Below, one piece after another: positions 25,083-33,220 of a DNA stretch of 64,000 nt. The notes beneath the pieces were generated by a model. The model was not told where the DNA came from. It did not search any database and saw nothing but the letters and a program-made list of their open reading frames with translations. Each line of letters begins with the position of its first letter. The first letter of the stretch is position 1. Made by a program: the position numbers and the translations under genes. Source of the DNA: Thermohalobaculum sp039815685 (GTDB taxonomy: Bacteria; Pseudomonadota; Alphaproteobacteria; Rhodobacterales; Rhodobacteraceae); NCBI GenBank assembly GCA_039815685.1, contig JBCBYV010000014.1, forward strand, positions 49,052-113,051, read 5' to 3'.

Positions 25083-25820
25083 TCACGCCCCTTTCGCATC
25101 GAGCCATGCCCTGATCAGCGCCCGATGCCGCGCGCCGTCATAGCTCGGGAAGTGACCACCATGGACCGTCCGCACCGGCAGCGTCAGAAGCCGCTTCATC
25201 GAGGCCACGTAGTCCGCCGCATCCGCGTGGTAGGTGTCCTCGATCAGCGGGCCATCATAGACGATGTCGCCGGAAATCAGCGTCGCCGTCGCCTCTTCCC
25301 AGAGCGCTATGCCGCCTGGCGAGTGCCCCGGCGTGTGCACCACCTCGAACCGGCGATCGCCGGTGTCGAGCACCTCCCCGTCCTCGAGCAGTTGCGTCGC
25401 CGGCGCCGGCGTCACCTCGTAGTACGGGCTGTCATAGGGCTCGGGCGGCAGGGTCGTGAAGATCTCGTCCGTGACATACGGATCGGCGAGGGTCGCCGCC
25501 CGCGTCGGCGCCGCAAGGAGGGCGGCCTCGGCCCTGTGCACGGCGCGATGCTCGAACTCGTGATGACAGCCGATATGGTCGAAATGCGTGTGGCTGGCGA
25601 CCGCGAGCAACGGCTTCTCGCTTACGAGCGGGACCCAGCGGCGGAGGCTCACGACACCCATGCCGCTGTCGATCAGCAGGTCACGGTCGCGCCCCCGGAT
25701 GTGCCAGCAGTTGCAGCGATACATCGGCTTGATATGCGGCTCGTCGATCAGGCTGATGTCGTCCGCCAGGCGGGTGACGCGCCACCAATCCGCTGGCCTT
25801 GCACGGTCAAAGTCGGTCAT
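25083..25820 (-). CDS. MBL-fold metallo-hydrolase
   Basis: 245-residue metallo-beta-lactamase-fold hydrolase. Metal ligands are in ASHTHFDHIGCHHEFEH (HxHxDH), VVHTPGHSPGGIALW, LISGDIVYDG and the last His in VHGGHFPSYDG. The fold covers glyoxalase II, lactonases and other hydrolases; the substrate is not known. The start overlaps the ABC ATPase stop (ATGA), making it the last gene of the ureohydrolase/ABC operon. It could act on a product of guanidino-compound or polyamine breakdown, for example a lactam or lactone (inference). Confidence 0.88.
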   Translation of the reverse strand: MTDFDRARPADWWRVTRLADDISLIDEPHIKPMYRCNCWHIRGRDRDLLIDSGMGVVSLRRWVPLVSEKPLLAVASHTHFDHIGCHHEFEHRAVHRAEAALLAAPTRAATLADPYVTDEIFTTLPPEPYDSPYYEVTPAPATQLLEDGEVLDTGDRRFEVVHTPGHSPGGIALWEEATATLISGDIVYDGPLIEDTYHADAADYVASMKRLLTLPVRTVHGGHFPSYDGARHRALIRAWLDAKGA

Positions 25821-26887
25821 TTCGGATCCTCTCCTGGCAGGATGACGGCGTCGCCCGGCTCGAAGGCGAGCACCAGTCGCTGGCCCGGCGCGGGATCGGC
25901 ACGCTGGGGCAGATGCGCGATGAGCGGCGGGCCGGCCGGGCGCGGCTCGAGCACTACACGGTGATGGGTGCCGAAAAAGGCGCTCTCGATCACGGTCCCC
26001 GGGACCTGCACGCCACCCTCGCCGCCTGAAAGCCCGAGATGCTCGGGCCTGATGCCAAGGGCAGCGTCGCCGGCCGGAAGCGCTTCGCCGGAAGGTGCTG
26101 GGAGGGGTCCCAGCGGTGTGTCGAGCATCGCGCGCCCGTCCCGCTCCGGCAGGGCCCGAGCTGGGACCAGGTTGATCTCGCCCATGAAGGATGCCGCGAA
26201 CCGGCTCACAGGACGCAGATAGACCCGCTCCGGCGGGCCGGCATCGGCGATGCGTCCCTCGTTCATCACCACCACTATATCGGCGATCGCCATCGCCTCC
26301 TCCTGATCATGCGTGACATGGACGAAGGTCGTCCCGAGCCGGCGCTGGATCGCCTTGAGCTCACGCTGCATGGCCCGGCGAAGAGCGAGGTCGAGCGCGC
26401 CGAGCGGCTCGTCGAGGAGCAGTACCTCGGGCTCCACGGCGAGCGCCCTGGCGAGCGCCACGCGCTGTCGCTGTCCGCCCGAAAGCGCGTGGGGACGCCG
26501 GTCCTCCGCCCCCTCAAGCCCGACAAGCGCCAGCATCTCCGCCGCCCGCGCTCGCCGCGGCCCCCGCTTCCAGCCACGCATGCGGAGGCCGAAGGCGACA
26601 TTGTCGGCGAGGTCCATATGCGGAAAGAGCGCGTAGTCCTGAAAGACGGTCGTGGTCGGCCGTTTCACCGGACCGATGGCTGTGACGTCCTTCCCGCCGA
26701 TCAGCACCCGCCCGCTATCGGGGTCGATGAACCCACCGAGGAGCCCGAGAAGCGTCGATTTGCCGGAGCCGGATGGGCCGAGGATCACCGCATAGGCGCC
26801 CTCCGGCACCTGAAGCGACACAGCATCCAGCGCCGCGGTGCTGCCATAGCGCTTGGTCGCGCGCTCGACCGCCAACCCCGCGCTCAT
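25817..26887 (-). CDS. ABC importer ATPase, polyamine/guanidino type (PotA-like)
   Basis: 356-residue nucleotide-binding subunit. Walker A is GPSGSGKSTLLG, the Q-loop is TTVFQDYALFPHM, the signature is ALSGGQRQRVALARAL, Walker B is VLLLDEPLGALD, and the H-loop is FVHVTHDQEEAMAIAD. The C-terminal TOBE/OB region (ALGIRPEHLGLS) is typical of PotA/CysA/MalK-type ATPases. Overlaps the upstream permease and the downstream MBL gene by 4 nt each. Powers the PotB/PotC-like permeases of the same operon. Confidence 0.93.
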   Translation of the reverse strand: MSAGLAVERATKRYGSTAALDAVSLQVPEGAYAVILGPSGSGKSTLLGLLGGFIDPDSGRVLIGGKDVTAIGPVKRPTTTVFQDYALFPHMDLADNVAFGLRMRGWKRGPRRARAAEMLALVGLEGAEDRRPHALSGGQRQRVALARALAVEPEVLLLDEPLGALDLALRRAMQRELKAIQRRLGTTFVHVTHDQEEAMAIADIVVVMNEGRIADAGPPERVYLRPVSRFAASFMGEINLVPARALPERDGRAMLDTPLGPLPAPSGEALPAGDAALGIRPEHLGLSGGEGGVQVPGTVIESAFFGTHHRVVLEPRPAGPPLIAHLPQRADPAPGQRLVLAFEPGDAVILPGEDPK

Positions 26888-27669
26888 GAGCGCCGCCGCC
26901 GGAAGAGGAGAAGCTCGGCGAGCAGCACCGCGATCACGGAGACGAGGAAGACGATGGAGCCCGCGGCATTCGTTTTGGGGCTGAGGCCCGAGCGGAGCAG
27001 CGACCAGATCTCGACCGGCAGGGTCACTTCGAAGCGGGTCAGCAGGAAGGCGATCACGAACTCGTCCCAGGAGAAGGTGAGGCTGAGCGCGAAGGCCGCG
27101 AGGATGGCGGGCCAGAGCACAGGCGCGGTGACGAGGGCGAGCACGCGAAGCTCCGTCGCGCCAAGGTCCCGCGCCGCCCGCTCGAGGTTCGCGTGCTGCG
27201 CACCCATGGAGGCCGCGCAGATCGCGAAGCAGAGCGGCGTGTTGATCACCGCATGCCCGATCCCGGTCGTCAGCAGCGACCGGTCGATGCCGGTGAGGTT
27301 GAAGGAGATGAGGAGCCCGAGCCCGATGATGAGATAGCTGACGGTGAGGGGCGCCATGAGGAGCGTGCGCATCGCTCCCGAACCCGGGAGCGCCGCACGC
27401 GCGAGCCCCCAGGCCGCGAGGAAGCCGAGGCTGCAGGCGGCAGCCGAGGAGAGGGCAGCGACGCCCAGTGAGTTCAGGAGCGCCTCCACCACATCATCGT
27501 CGCTTAGCACCTCGTCATACCAGCGCAACGTCGCGGGCCGGAAGGGCGGGATCGGCAGACGGCCGTCATGGAAGGAGAAGAGCACCAGCACGACGACAGG
27601 CAGATAGATGAAGGCGTAGAGCAGGAGCACATAGCCCGCTGCGAGAAGCCCGCTCGCAATCCTCACCAC
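26884..27669 (-). CDS. ABC permease, PotC-like
   Basis: 261-residue inner-membrane permease with six predicted helices, starting LLAAGYVLLLYAFIYLPVVV. The cytoplasmic coupling motif is LERAARDLGATELRVLALVT (EAA-type loop), followed by PAILAAFALSLTFSWDEFVI, typical of PotC. The start is GTG 27669 preceded by GGGGA; an ATG two bases upstream is out of frame and stops at once. Overlaps the ATPase gene by 4 nt. A 130-nt gap separates it from the other permease. Confidence 0.92.
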   Translation of the reverse strand: MVRIASGLLAAGYVLLLYAFIYLPVVVLVLFSFHDGRLPIPPFRPATLRWYDEVLSDDDVVEALLNSLGVAALSSAAACSLGFLAAWGLARAALPGSGAMRTLLMAPLTVSYLIIGLGLLISFNLTGIDRSLLTTGIGHAVINTPLCFAICAASMGAQHANLERAARDLGATELRVLALVTAPVLWPAILAAFALSLTFSWDEFVIAFLLTRFEVTLPVEIWSLLRSGLSPKTNAAGSIVFLVSVIAVLLAELLLFRRRRS

Positions 27670-27679
27670 ATGTCCCCAA

Positions 27680-27728
27680 GGCGCCGCGTCTGAGACCGCA
27701 CCGGTCGCACGCTCATGCCCGCGGCGCC
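27680..27728. repeat. 9-bp inverted repeat between the two permease genes
   Basis: GGCGCCGCG (27680-27688) and CGCGGCGCC (27720-27728) are perfect complements with a 31-nt spacer, in the unusually long 130-nt gap inside the operon. A long-range mRNA hairpin is possible; no T-run follows. Confidence 0.3.
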
Positions 27729-27799
27729 CAGCCGGCGCCGGTGCAAATGGCCCGCTGCGGCAGCGTCGGCACAGAGACGGCGATGATTGGCGCGGGCGG

Positions 27800-28648
27800 T
27801 CACACGCGGTCGAGCCTCAGCCAGCGGGCGCTGGCGAGCCAGACCAGGGTGACGATGACCATGAGAAGGATCGAGAGGGCCGCCGCCATCGGCAGATCCG
27901 CCCGCCGGCCGACTTGCAGCATGATGACCTGCGGCAGTGTGAGCTCCGCCCCACCGCCCAGGATCTGGGGCGTGACGTAGTCGCCGATGCAGAGCACGAA
28001 AGTGAGAAACGCTCCGACTGCCACGCCAGGCAGGGTCAGCGGCAGGATGATATGCCGGAACCGCGCCACGGGTCCGGCACCGAGATCCGCCGCCGCCTTC
28101 GCATAGCCACGCGGCAACTGCGCGAGCGAGGCGTAGATCGTCAGGGTCAGCAGCATGACGAAGAAGTGCACGAAACCCGTGACTGTCGCCGCCCGGCTCG
28201 CAGCGATCTCCAGCGCAGGCAGCCCGATGACCTCGAGCCCCCGGTTGAGCGGCCCGTTGGAAGCGAGAACCAGCATCCACGCATAGGAGCGCACCACATA
28301 GGACGTCCAGAATGGCAGGACCGCCAAGGCCAGCACGAGACGCTGCCAGCGTCGCGGCACGCGGAACGCGATGATGGCGGCGAGCGGGTAGGCGAGGAGC
28401 ACCGAGACCACGGTCACGATCACCGTGATCTCCAGCGAGTTCAGGAGCGCCTCGACCATGGCCGGGCGCTCGAGGAACGCCGCATAGTTGCCGAGATCCC
28501 AGACCCGCTCGATCCCCTCTTCGCCCCGGCGCCAGAGGCTCATCGCCGCCATCACGCCGAAAGGGGCGGCAAAGAAGACGAGCGTCCAGATAAGTGCGGG
28601 CAACACCGCCGCGAAGGCCGATGCCCGCTCCCGCACAATAACGCTCAT
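27800..28648 (-). CDS. ABC permease, PotB-like
   Basis: 282-residue permease with six hydrophobic segments (first: FAAVLPALIWTLVFFAAPFG). The lumenal and coupling blocks follow the PotB pattern: LALAVLPFWTSYVVRSYAWM, then LPRGYAKAAADLGAGPVARF as the EAA loop and FRHIILPLTLPGVAVGAFLT. It forms the translocation channel with the PotC-like protein. The ribosome site is weak (GGGGGC). 103 nt downstream of the binding-protein gene. Confidence 0.92.
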   Translation of the reverse strand: MSVIVRERASAFAAVLPALIWTLVFFAAPFGVMAAMSLWRRGEEGIERVWDLGNYAAFLERPAMVEALLNSLEITVIVTVVSVLLAYPLAAIIAFRVPRRWQRLVLALAVLPFWTSYVVRSYAWMLVLASNGPLNRGLEVIGLPALEIAASRAATVTGFVHFFVMLLTLTIYASLAQLPRGYAKAAADLGAGPVARFRHIILPLTLPGVAVGAFLTFVLCIGDYVTPQILGGGAELTLPQVIMLQVGRRADLPMAAALSILLMVIVTLVWLASARWLRLDRV

Positions 28649-28751
28649 GCCGGCCCGGCCCCCGAACGGGCGGCTGGCTGGCGGGTGGGCGGAGCTAGCT
28701 GCTGGGCACCGCCCCGCAGCGCGCGAACGGGCCGCCCGTCAGACAGCCGCC

Positions 28752-29792
28752 TCACTGCTGCAGCATCTCGGTCCAGGCATCCTGCATCGCCCGGTCGAGC
28801 TCGGCTGAAGGCGCGGGATAGAGCTGCGCGCGCTTCAGGTACTCGGCCTGCTCGTCCCAGCGGAGTGCCGCCTTCTGTGCATCCGTAAGCACTTGCCCCG
28901 CCTTCATATTCGCCGGCATCGCCCAGTAGCAGGACGAGGTCGCAAGCGCTGCCTGCCCTTCGGGCGAGAGGACGTGCTGGACGAATTTGAGGGCGAGGTC
29001 CTGCTTCTCGCTGTCCGCGAAAACGCCGATCGACTGCGACCAGCGCACCGCCCCCTGCTCGGGCAGCACCCAGTCGAGATCCGGCAGCTCCGATGTGAGC
29101 GAGGCGGTCACCCACTCGCCCCCGCCCACCAGGATATCGACCTCGCCCGTCGCGATCGCCGTCTGCGAGGCGACGACTTCGCCGACGGACTTCGCCGAGG
29201 CCTTCATGGCGAAGAGCTTCTCCTTGATCGCGGGGAGGTCGTCCTCCGAGAGGGCCGCCGTCTCCTTGCCGAGCCCCACGGCGACCATGCCCATCACCGG
29301 CAGGTAGTAGTCGTAGATCGCGATCCTGCCCGCGTATTTGTCGGACCAGATGATCGACATGTCCGTCATGTCCACGGGGTCGACCTTGGCCTTGTTGTAG
29401 CTGATCGTGTTGTAGCCGAACTTCTCGCTGATCGCGTAGGTCTTGCCGTCGATCACATGGTTCTCGGCCATGACGAGTTCGGGGAAGAGATCGCCCGTCG
29501 GCAACGCGTCCTCGGGCAAAGGCGCCAGGATCCCGGCCGCCACGGCCCGCGGCACGTCGATCCCGTCGATCACCAGCAAATCCCAGTCGCCCGGCTGGCT
29601 CTGCTCGATGAGCGAGAGCGCAGCTCCCGTGCCCTCGTATTCCTTTAGGTTGACGGTGACGCCATGCGCCTCCTCGAAGGGCTCGATCAGCGCGTCATCC
29701 GTGTGGTCGCACCAGACGAGCGCGTTCAGCTCCTCGGCCTCAGTGGCACCCGCAACCAGGACCGCAATCATGGCCAGCAGAGAAGTCCGCAT
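28752..29792 (-). CDS. ABC substrate-binding protein, PotD/polyamine type
   Basis: 346-residue periplasmic receptor. Signal peptide MRTSLLAMIAVLVAGATEA, then the mature start EELNALVWCDHTDDALIEPF. Family segments are WDLLVIDGIDVPRAVAAGIL, VIDGKTYAISEKFGYNTISY and KYAGRIAIYDYYLPVMGMV. It resembles the PotD/PotF and opine/guanidino receptor group. The ligand is inferred from operon context to be a guanidino compound or polyamine. ATG 29792 has AGGAGTG upstream and lies 53 nt inside the ureohydrolase gene in another frame, so the signal-peptide codons double as the ureohydrolase C-terminus. Confidence 0.92.
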   Translation of the reverse strand: MRTSLLAMIAVLVAGATEAEELNALVWCDHTDDALIEPFEEAHGVTVNLKEYEGTGAALSLIEQSQPGDWDLLVIDGIDVPRAVAAGILAPLPEDALPTGDLFPELVMAENHVIDGKTYAISEKFGYNTISYNKAKVDPVDMTDMSIIWSDKYAGRIAIYDYYLPVMGMVAVGLGKETAALSEDDLPAIKEKLFAMKASAKSVGEVVASQTAIATGEVDILVGGGEWVTASLTSELPDLDWVLPEQGAVRWSQSIGVFADSEKQDLALKFVQHVLSPEGQAALATSSCYWAMPANMKAGQVLTDAQKAALRWDEQAEYLKRAQLYPAPSAELDRAMQDAWTEMLQQ

Positions 29793-30771
29793 CGTTCACT
29801 CCTGTCGTTTCTTCAGTCTTTTCATCGGGATAGCGCACGCCCGGCAGCACGCAAAGCATCTCGTAGAGGAGGTTCGAGGCGATGAGTGCGGTGTTGCCGG
29901 AGAGATCGTAAGGCGGGGAGACCTCGACAAGGTCGCAGCCGACGATGTTGAGCCCGCGCATCCCCCGCACGATCTCGAGGGCCTGGATCGTCGTGAGCCC
30001 GCCCATCTCGACCGTGCCGGTGCCGGGCGCGAAGCCCGGATCGAGGCTGTCGATATCGAAGCTGAGATAGACCGGCGCCTCGCCCACGGCCTTCCTGAGC
30101 TTGCCCATCATGGGCTTGAGGGAGCGATGCCAGCATTCTTCGGCCGGGATCACCATAAAGCCCTGATCGCGCGACCACTGGAAGTCGTCCGGGCCATAGC
30201 CTGTACCGCGAAGGCCAATCTGCACCGTCCGCTCGCAATCGAGGAGCCCCTCCTCCACCGCCCGGCGAAAGGGCGTGCCGTGGGCGACCGCTTCGCCGAA
30301 CATATGCGCATTGATGTCGGCATGCGCATCGACATGGACGAGCGCCACGGGCCCGTGCTTAGCCTTAATCGCTCGCAAGATGGGGTAGGTGATGGTGTGG
30401 TCGCCCCCGAGGGTTAGTGGCACGGCCCCTTCGGTCAGAATCTCGGCAACCGCCTCCTCGATGATCTTCACATTGGCCGGCAGGTTGAAGGTGTTGATCG
30501 CGACGTCGCCGATATCCGCGACCTGCAGGCTGTCGAAGGGGGCCGCACCGGTGCCCATATTGTAGGGGCGGATCATGGCGCTTTCGGCCCGGATCTGGCG
30601 GGGCCCAAAGCGCGTCCCGCTCCGGTGCGAGGCGCCGATATCGAGCGGGATGCCGAGGAAGGCCGCATCTAGCCCCTTCGCGCTCTCCGCCGCCGGCAGG
30701 CGCATAAACGTCACCGGCCCGGCAAAACGCGGCATCTCGTTGCCGCCGAGCGGCTGGTTATAGGCGCTCAC
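29740..30771 (-). CDS. speB: ureohydrolase, agmatinase/guanidinobutyrase type
   Basis: Dimanganese enzyme that releases urea from a guanidino compound, for example agmatine or 4-guanidinobutyrate. 343 residues. Metal ligands are in TLGGDHTITYPIL, LVHVDAHADINAHMFGEAVA and YLSFDIDSLDPGFAPGTG. The N-terminal block NQPLGGNEMPRFAGPV and GASHRSGTRFGPRQIRAES look closest to GbuA/GpuA-type enzymes, so agmatinase is only one option. Start is GTG 30771 with AAGGAG about 7 nt upstream. The core ends at the family C-terminus LCVLPGVRYPD; about 24 extra residues follow, ending HDCGPGCGCH, encoded over the start of the binding-protein gene. First gene of the ABC/MBL operon. Confidence 0.9.
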   Translation of the reverse strand: MSAYNQPLGGNEMPRFAGPVTFMRLPAAESAKGLDAAFLGIPLDIGASHRSGTRFGPRQIRAESAMIRPYNMGTGAAPFDSLQVADIGDVAINTFNLPANVKIIEEAVAEILTEGAVPLTLGGDHTITYPILRAIKAKHGPVALVHVDAHADINAHMFGEAVAHGTPFRRAVEEGLLDCERTVQIGLRGTGYGPDDFQWSRDQGFMVIPAEECWHRSLKPMMGKLRKAVGEAPVYLSFDIDSLDPGFAPGTGTVEMGGLTTIQALEIVRGMRGLNIVGCDLVEVSPPYDLSGNTALIASNLLYEMLCVLPGVRYPDEKTEETTGVNDADFSAGHDCGPGCGCH

Positions 30772-30901
30772 ATCGCGCTCCTTCGAAAGGCACGGCCTCC
30801 ATGGCGCATCGCGGGACGGGCGCGGTCAAGCCCCGCTCCGCCACCAAACGGCCCGCTGCCACGCGCCGGAAACCGCTCGGGAAAGATGCGACATGACCAC
30901 C

Positions 30902-30922
30902 GTGGCGTTTAGAAACCGCCAC
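30902..30922. promoter_or_regulatory. inverted repeat upstream of the ureohydrolase operon
   Basis: GTGGCG (30902-30907) and CGCCAC (30917-30922) flank TTTAGAAAC, with further near-symmetry. It lies 131 bp upstream of the ureohydrolase GTG in the 297-bp gap 30772-31068. Candidate operator or RNA hairpin; no adjacent regulator gene. Nothing else recognisable occupies the gap except the hairpin at 31029-31059. Confidence 0.35.
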
Positions 30923-31028
30923 CCGCTGCGATCATTAACGGGTTCTTCAGCGCGACATTGCGACTTTCGCAAGGGGCTCAGAACATAGTGCGAACATCAC
31001 ACGCTGGAGCGTCGTCAACGCGACGAGA

Positions 31029-31059
31029 GCGCCACCGCGGCAAACCCCGCTGGCGGCGC
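31029..31059 (-). terminator. strong stem-loop after the BMP receptor gene
   Basis: On the minus strand, starting about 10 nt after the stop at 31069, GCGCCGCC-A-GCGG pairs with CCGCGGTGGCGC (12 bp, one G-T pair, one bulged A) around a GGTTTG loop. No U-run follows, so it would act as a mRNA 3' end stabiliser or a weak terminator. Structure seen, role inferred. Confidence 0.5.
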
Positions 31060-31068
31060 CCGGGCCGG

Positions 31069-32139
31069 TCAGTTCGGCAGATCGCCGCTCACCCCTTCGA
31101 CGAACCAGTTCATGCCCAGCATCATCTCATCGGATGCGGTCTCGCCCTCGGGGATCTTCAGCTCGCCCTCGCGCGTCGAGATGGGGCCCGTGAATGGATG
31201 GAGCGTGCCGGCGGCGATCGCCTCCTCCGCTTCCTTCGCCATCGCGGCGATCTCCTCGGGCATGTTCTTGTATGGCGCCATCACGACCTCACCCGCCGCG
31301 ATGCCCTTCCAGCTATCCCCGCTCTCCCAGGTCCCGTCCAGCACGGCGCGCGTCCGCTCGATATAGTAGGGGGACCAGTCGTCGATGATCGCCGTGAGCT
31401 GCGCGGTGGGCGCAAAGCGCGCCATGTCCGAGGCCTGCCCGAATGCCATGACGCCCGCCGCCTCGGCCGCCTGAAGGGCTGCCGGGCTGTCCGTGTGCTG
31501 CATGATGATATCGGCGCCTTGCGCGATCAGCGCCTTGGCCGCATCCGCCTCCTTGCCCGGGTCGTACCAGGTGTTCACCCAGACGACCTGCACCTCGATC
31601 TCCGGGTTGATCGAGCGCGCGGCCAGCGTCGCCGCGTTGATCCCGCGCACCACCTCGGGGATCGGGAAGCTCGCGATATAGCCGATCTTGTTCGTCTTGG
31701 TCATCTCGGCGGCGATAAGGCCGATGACATGCCGCCCCTCGTAGAACCGCGCCGAATAGGTGCTGACATTGTCGGCGCGCTTAAAGCCCGTCGCATGCTC
31801 GAACTTCACGTCCGGAAACTGCTTCGCGACCTTGATGGTCGGGTCCATGAAGCCGAAGGAGGTCGTGAAGATGAGCCCGTGGCCCGAGGAGGCGAGTTGC
31901 CGGATCACCCGCTCGGCATCCGGCCCCTCGCTCACGCTCTCGACAAAGGTCGTCTCGACCCGGTCGCCGAACTCGGCCTCGACGGCCTGGCGCCCCTGAT
32001 CGTGCTGGTAGGTCCAGCCATGGTCGCCGACGGGGCCGACATAGACGAAGCCGATCTTGAGTGGGTCGGCTGCCGGCGTGGGGCTGGCGAGGCCCAGAGC
32101 GGGCAGAAGGGCGAGGGCGAGGAGGTGGCGGCGCTGCAT
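31069..32139 (-). CDS. BMP-family ABC transporter substrate-binding protein (nucleoside/purine type)
   Basis: 356-residue receptor of the BMP/Med family. Signal peptide MQRRHLLALALLPALGLASP with cleavage near PAADP. Family segments are KIGFVYVGPVGDHGWTYQHD, GLIFTTSFGFMDPTIKVAKQ, IGYIASFPIPEVVRGINAAT and VWVNTWYDPGKEADAAKALI, then ADIIMQHTDSPAALQAAEAA. BMP receptors of this type bind nucleosides or purine bases. It is on the same strand as the permease/ATPase/gpt operon but separated from it by the oxygenase-like gene on the opposite strand, so it needs its own promoter in 32140-32402. Confidence 0.93.
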   Translation of the reverse strand: MQRRHLLALALLPALGLASPTPAADPLKIGFVYVGPVGDHGWTYQHDQGRQAVEAEFGDRVETTFVESVSEGPDAERVIRQLASSGHGLIFTTSFGFMDPTIKVAKQFPDVKFEHATGFKRADNVSTYSARFYEGRHVIGLIAAEMTKTNKIGYIASFPIPEVVRGINAATLAARSINPEIEVQVVWVNTWYDPGKEADAAKALIAQGADIIMQHTDSPAALQAAEAAGVMAFGQASDMARFAPTAQLTAIIDDWSPYYIERTRAVLDGTWESGDSWKGIAAGEVVMAPYKNMPEEIAAMAKEAEEAIAAGTLHPFTGPISTREGELKIPEGETASDEMMLGMNWFVEGVSGDLPN

Positions 32140-32202
32140 GCGGGGTCTCCGGTTGGGGGTCTAGGACAAGGAAACTCGGCGCGACAGAAAGCACGAACAC
32201 CG

Positions 32203-32230
32203 CGCCGATGCAAAGCCGGGTTTTTCGGCG
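32203..32230. repeat. short inverted repeat in the divergent BMP receptor/oxygenase promoter region
   Basis: CGCCGA (32203-32208) and TCGGCG (32225-32230) with a 16-nt spacer that includes a T5 run, in the 263-bp divergent gap. Possible operator; weak evidence. Confidence 0.2.
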
Positions 32231-32402
32231 GAAGGCCGCATGGTGATCGCTGTCTAGGCAGCGACCGGCCCGCCTGCCCGGCATTTGCGCTTGACCGGTC
32301 TGATCTGGACCGCCGCCGGCAGCCGATGTTCCGGGATTTCAGGAACAATCCGCCCCTAGGGCAAGGCTGGCAGCGGAGGCGCGCTCGGCTAGGATCGCGG
32401 CC

Positions 32403-33122
32403 ATGCAAAGCCCGATTCCCCCCAAGCCGGGCGGCCCCGGCACCGCTGGAAGCCAGCCCCAGGGACAGGCGCAGCCTGCGGCCGAAGTGCAGGTCGCGCA
32501 GCTCTTTCCCACGCCCATCGTCACCTACCGCCTGCCGGACCATGCGCGGATCAACGCCGCGCTGGAGGAGGCGATCTTCGCGCGGGAGAAGGCCGTCGCA
32601 TCCGTCCAGCACTCCAATCTCGGCGGCTGGCAGAGCCCGACGGATTTCGCGCAATGGTCGGGCCAGGCGGGCCAGGCGGTGCTGAAGACCGCGACGCATC
32701 TTGCAAATCAGCTCACCTGCGACCGACAGGGCAGGCCGGTGGAGACACGTTGGCGGCTGAATTCATGGGCGAATGTGAACCGGCAGGGCCAGGGGAACGA
32801 GTTCCACACCCATCCCGGCGCCTACTGGTCGGCGACCTATTATGTGCGTGACGGCGGCTGTACGGCGGACCCGGCCCTTGGCGGGGAGTTCGAGATCGCG
32901 GACCCCCGCGGCATCGGCCCGGCGATGCTGGCGCCGGAGCTCGGCTTCCGGACGCCGAACGGGCTCTCGGTCGGCATGTCCGAGACGGTGCGCCCGCTGC
33001 CGGGGCTGATGGTGATGTTCCCGTCCTGGCTCAGCCACGCCGTGCGCCCCTATCACGGGGACGATGTGCGCATCTCCATCGCGCTCAACCTCACACCGCT
33101 CTACAAGCTTGCCGAGGACTGA
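32403..33122 (+). CDS. putative 2OG-Fe(II) oxygenase (TIGR02466-like)
   Basis: 239-residue protein of the family of putative 2-oxoglutarate/Fe(II) oxygenases. The family core is LNSWANVNRQGQGNEFHTHP followed by GAYWSATYYVRDGG; the His in FHTHPG and the distal His in MFPSWLSHAVRPYHGDD are likely iron ligands, and RISIALNL holds the 2OG-binding Arg. Residues 1-35 are a Pro/Gly/Gln-rich tail before VQVAQLFPTPIVTYRLPD, where family similarity begins. Substrate unknown. Divergent from the BMP receptor and convergent with the permease gene, so it splits the purine uptake locus. Confidence 0.8.
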   Translation: MQSPIPPKPGGPGTAGSQPQGQAQPAAEVQVAQLFPTPIVTYRLPDHARINAALEEAIFAREKAVASVQHSNLGGWQSPTDFAQWSGQAGQAVLKTATHLANQLTCDRQGRPVETRWRLNSWANVNRQGQGNEFHTHPGAYWSATYYVRDGGCTADPALGGEFEIADPRGIGPAMLAPELGFRTPNGLSVGMSETVRPLPGLMVMFPSWLSHAVRPYHGDDVRISIALNLTPLYKLAED

Positions 33123-33220
33123 AGCAGGCGCGGCATTCATGGCTGGGCGCGAGGCTGGCGGGCGGGCCGCTGAGGGCGCGAAGCGGCCGAAGTCGGGGCG
33201 ACCAGTCAGCCCGCGCTCGT

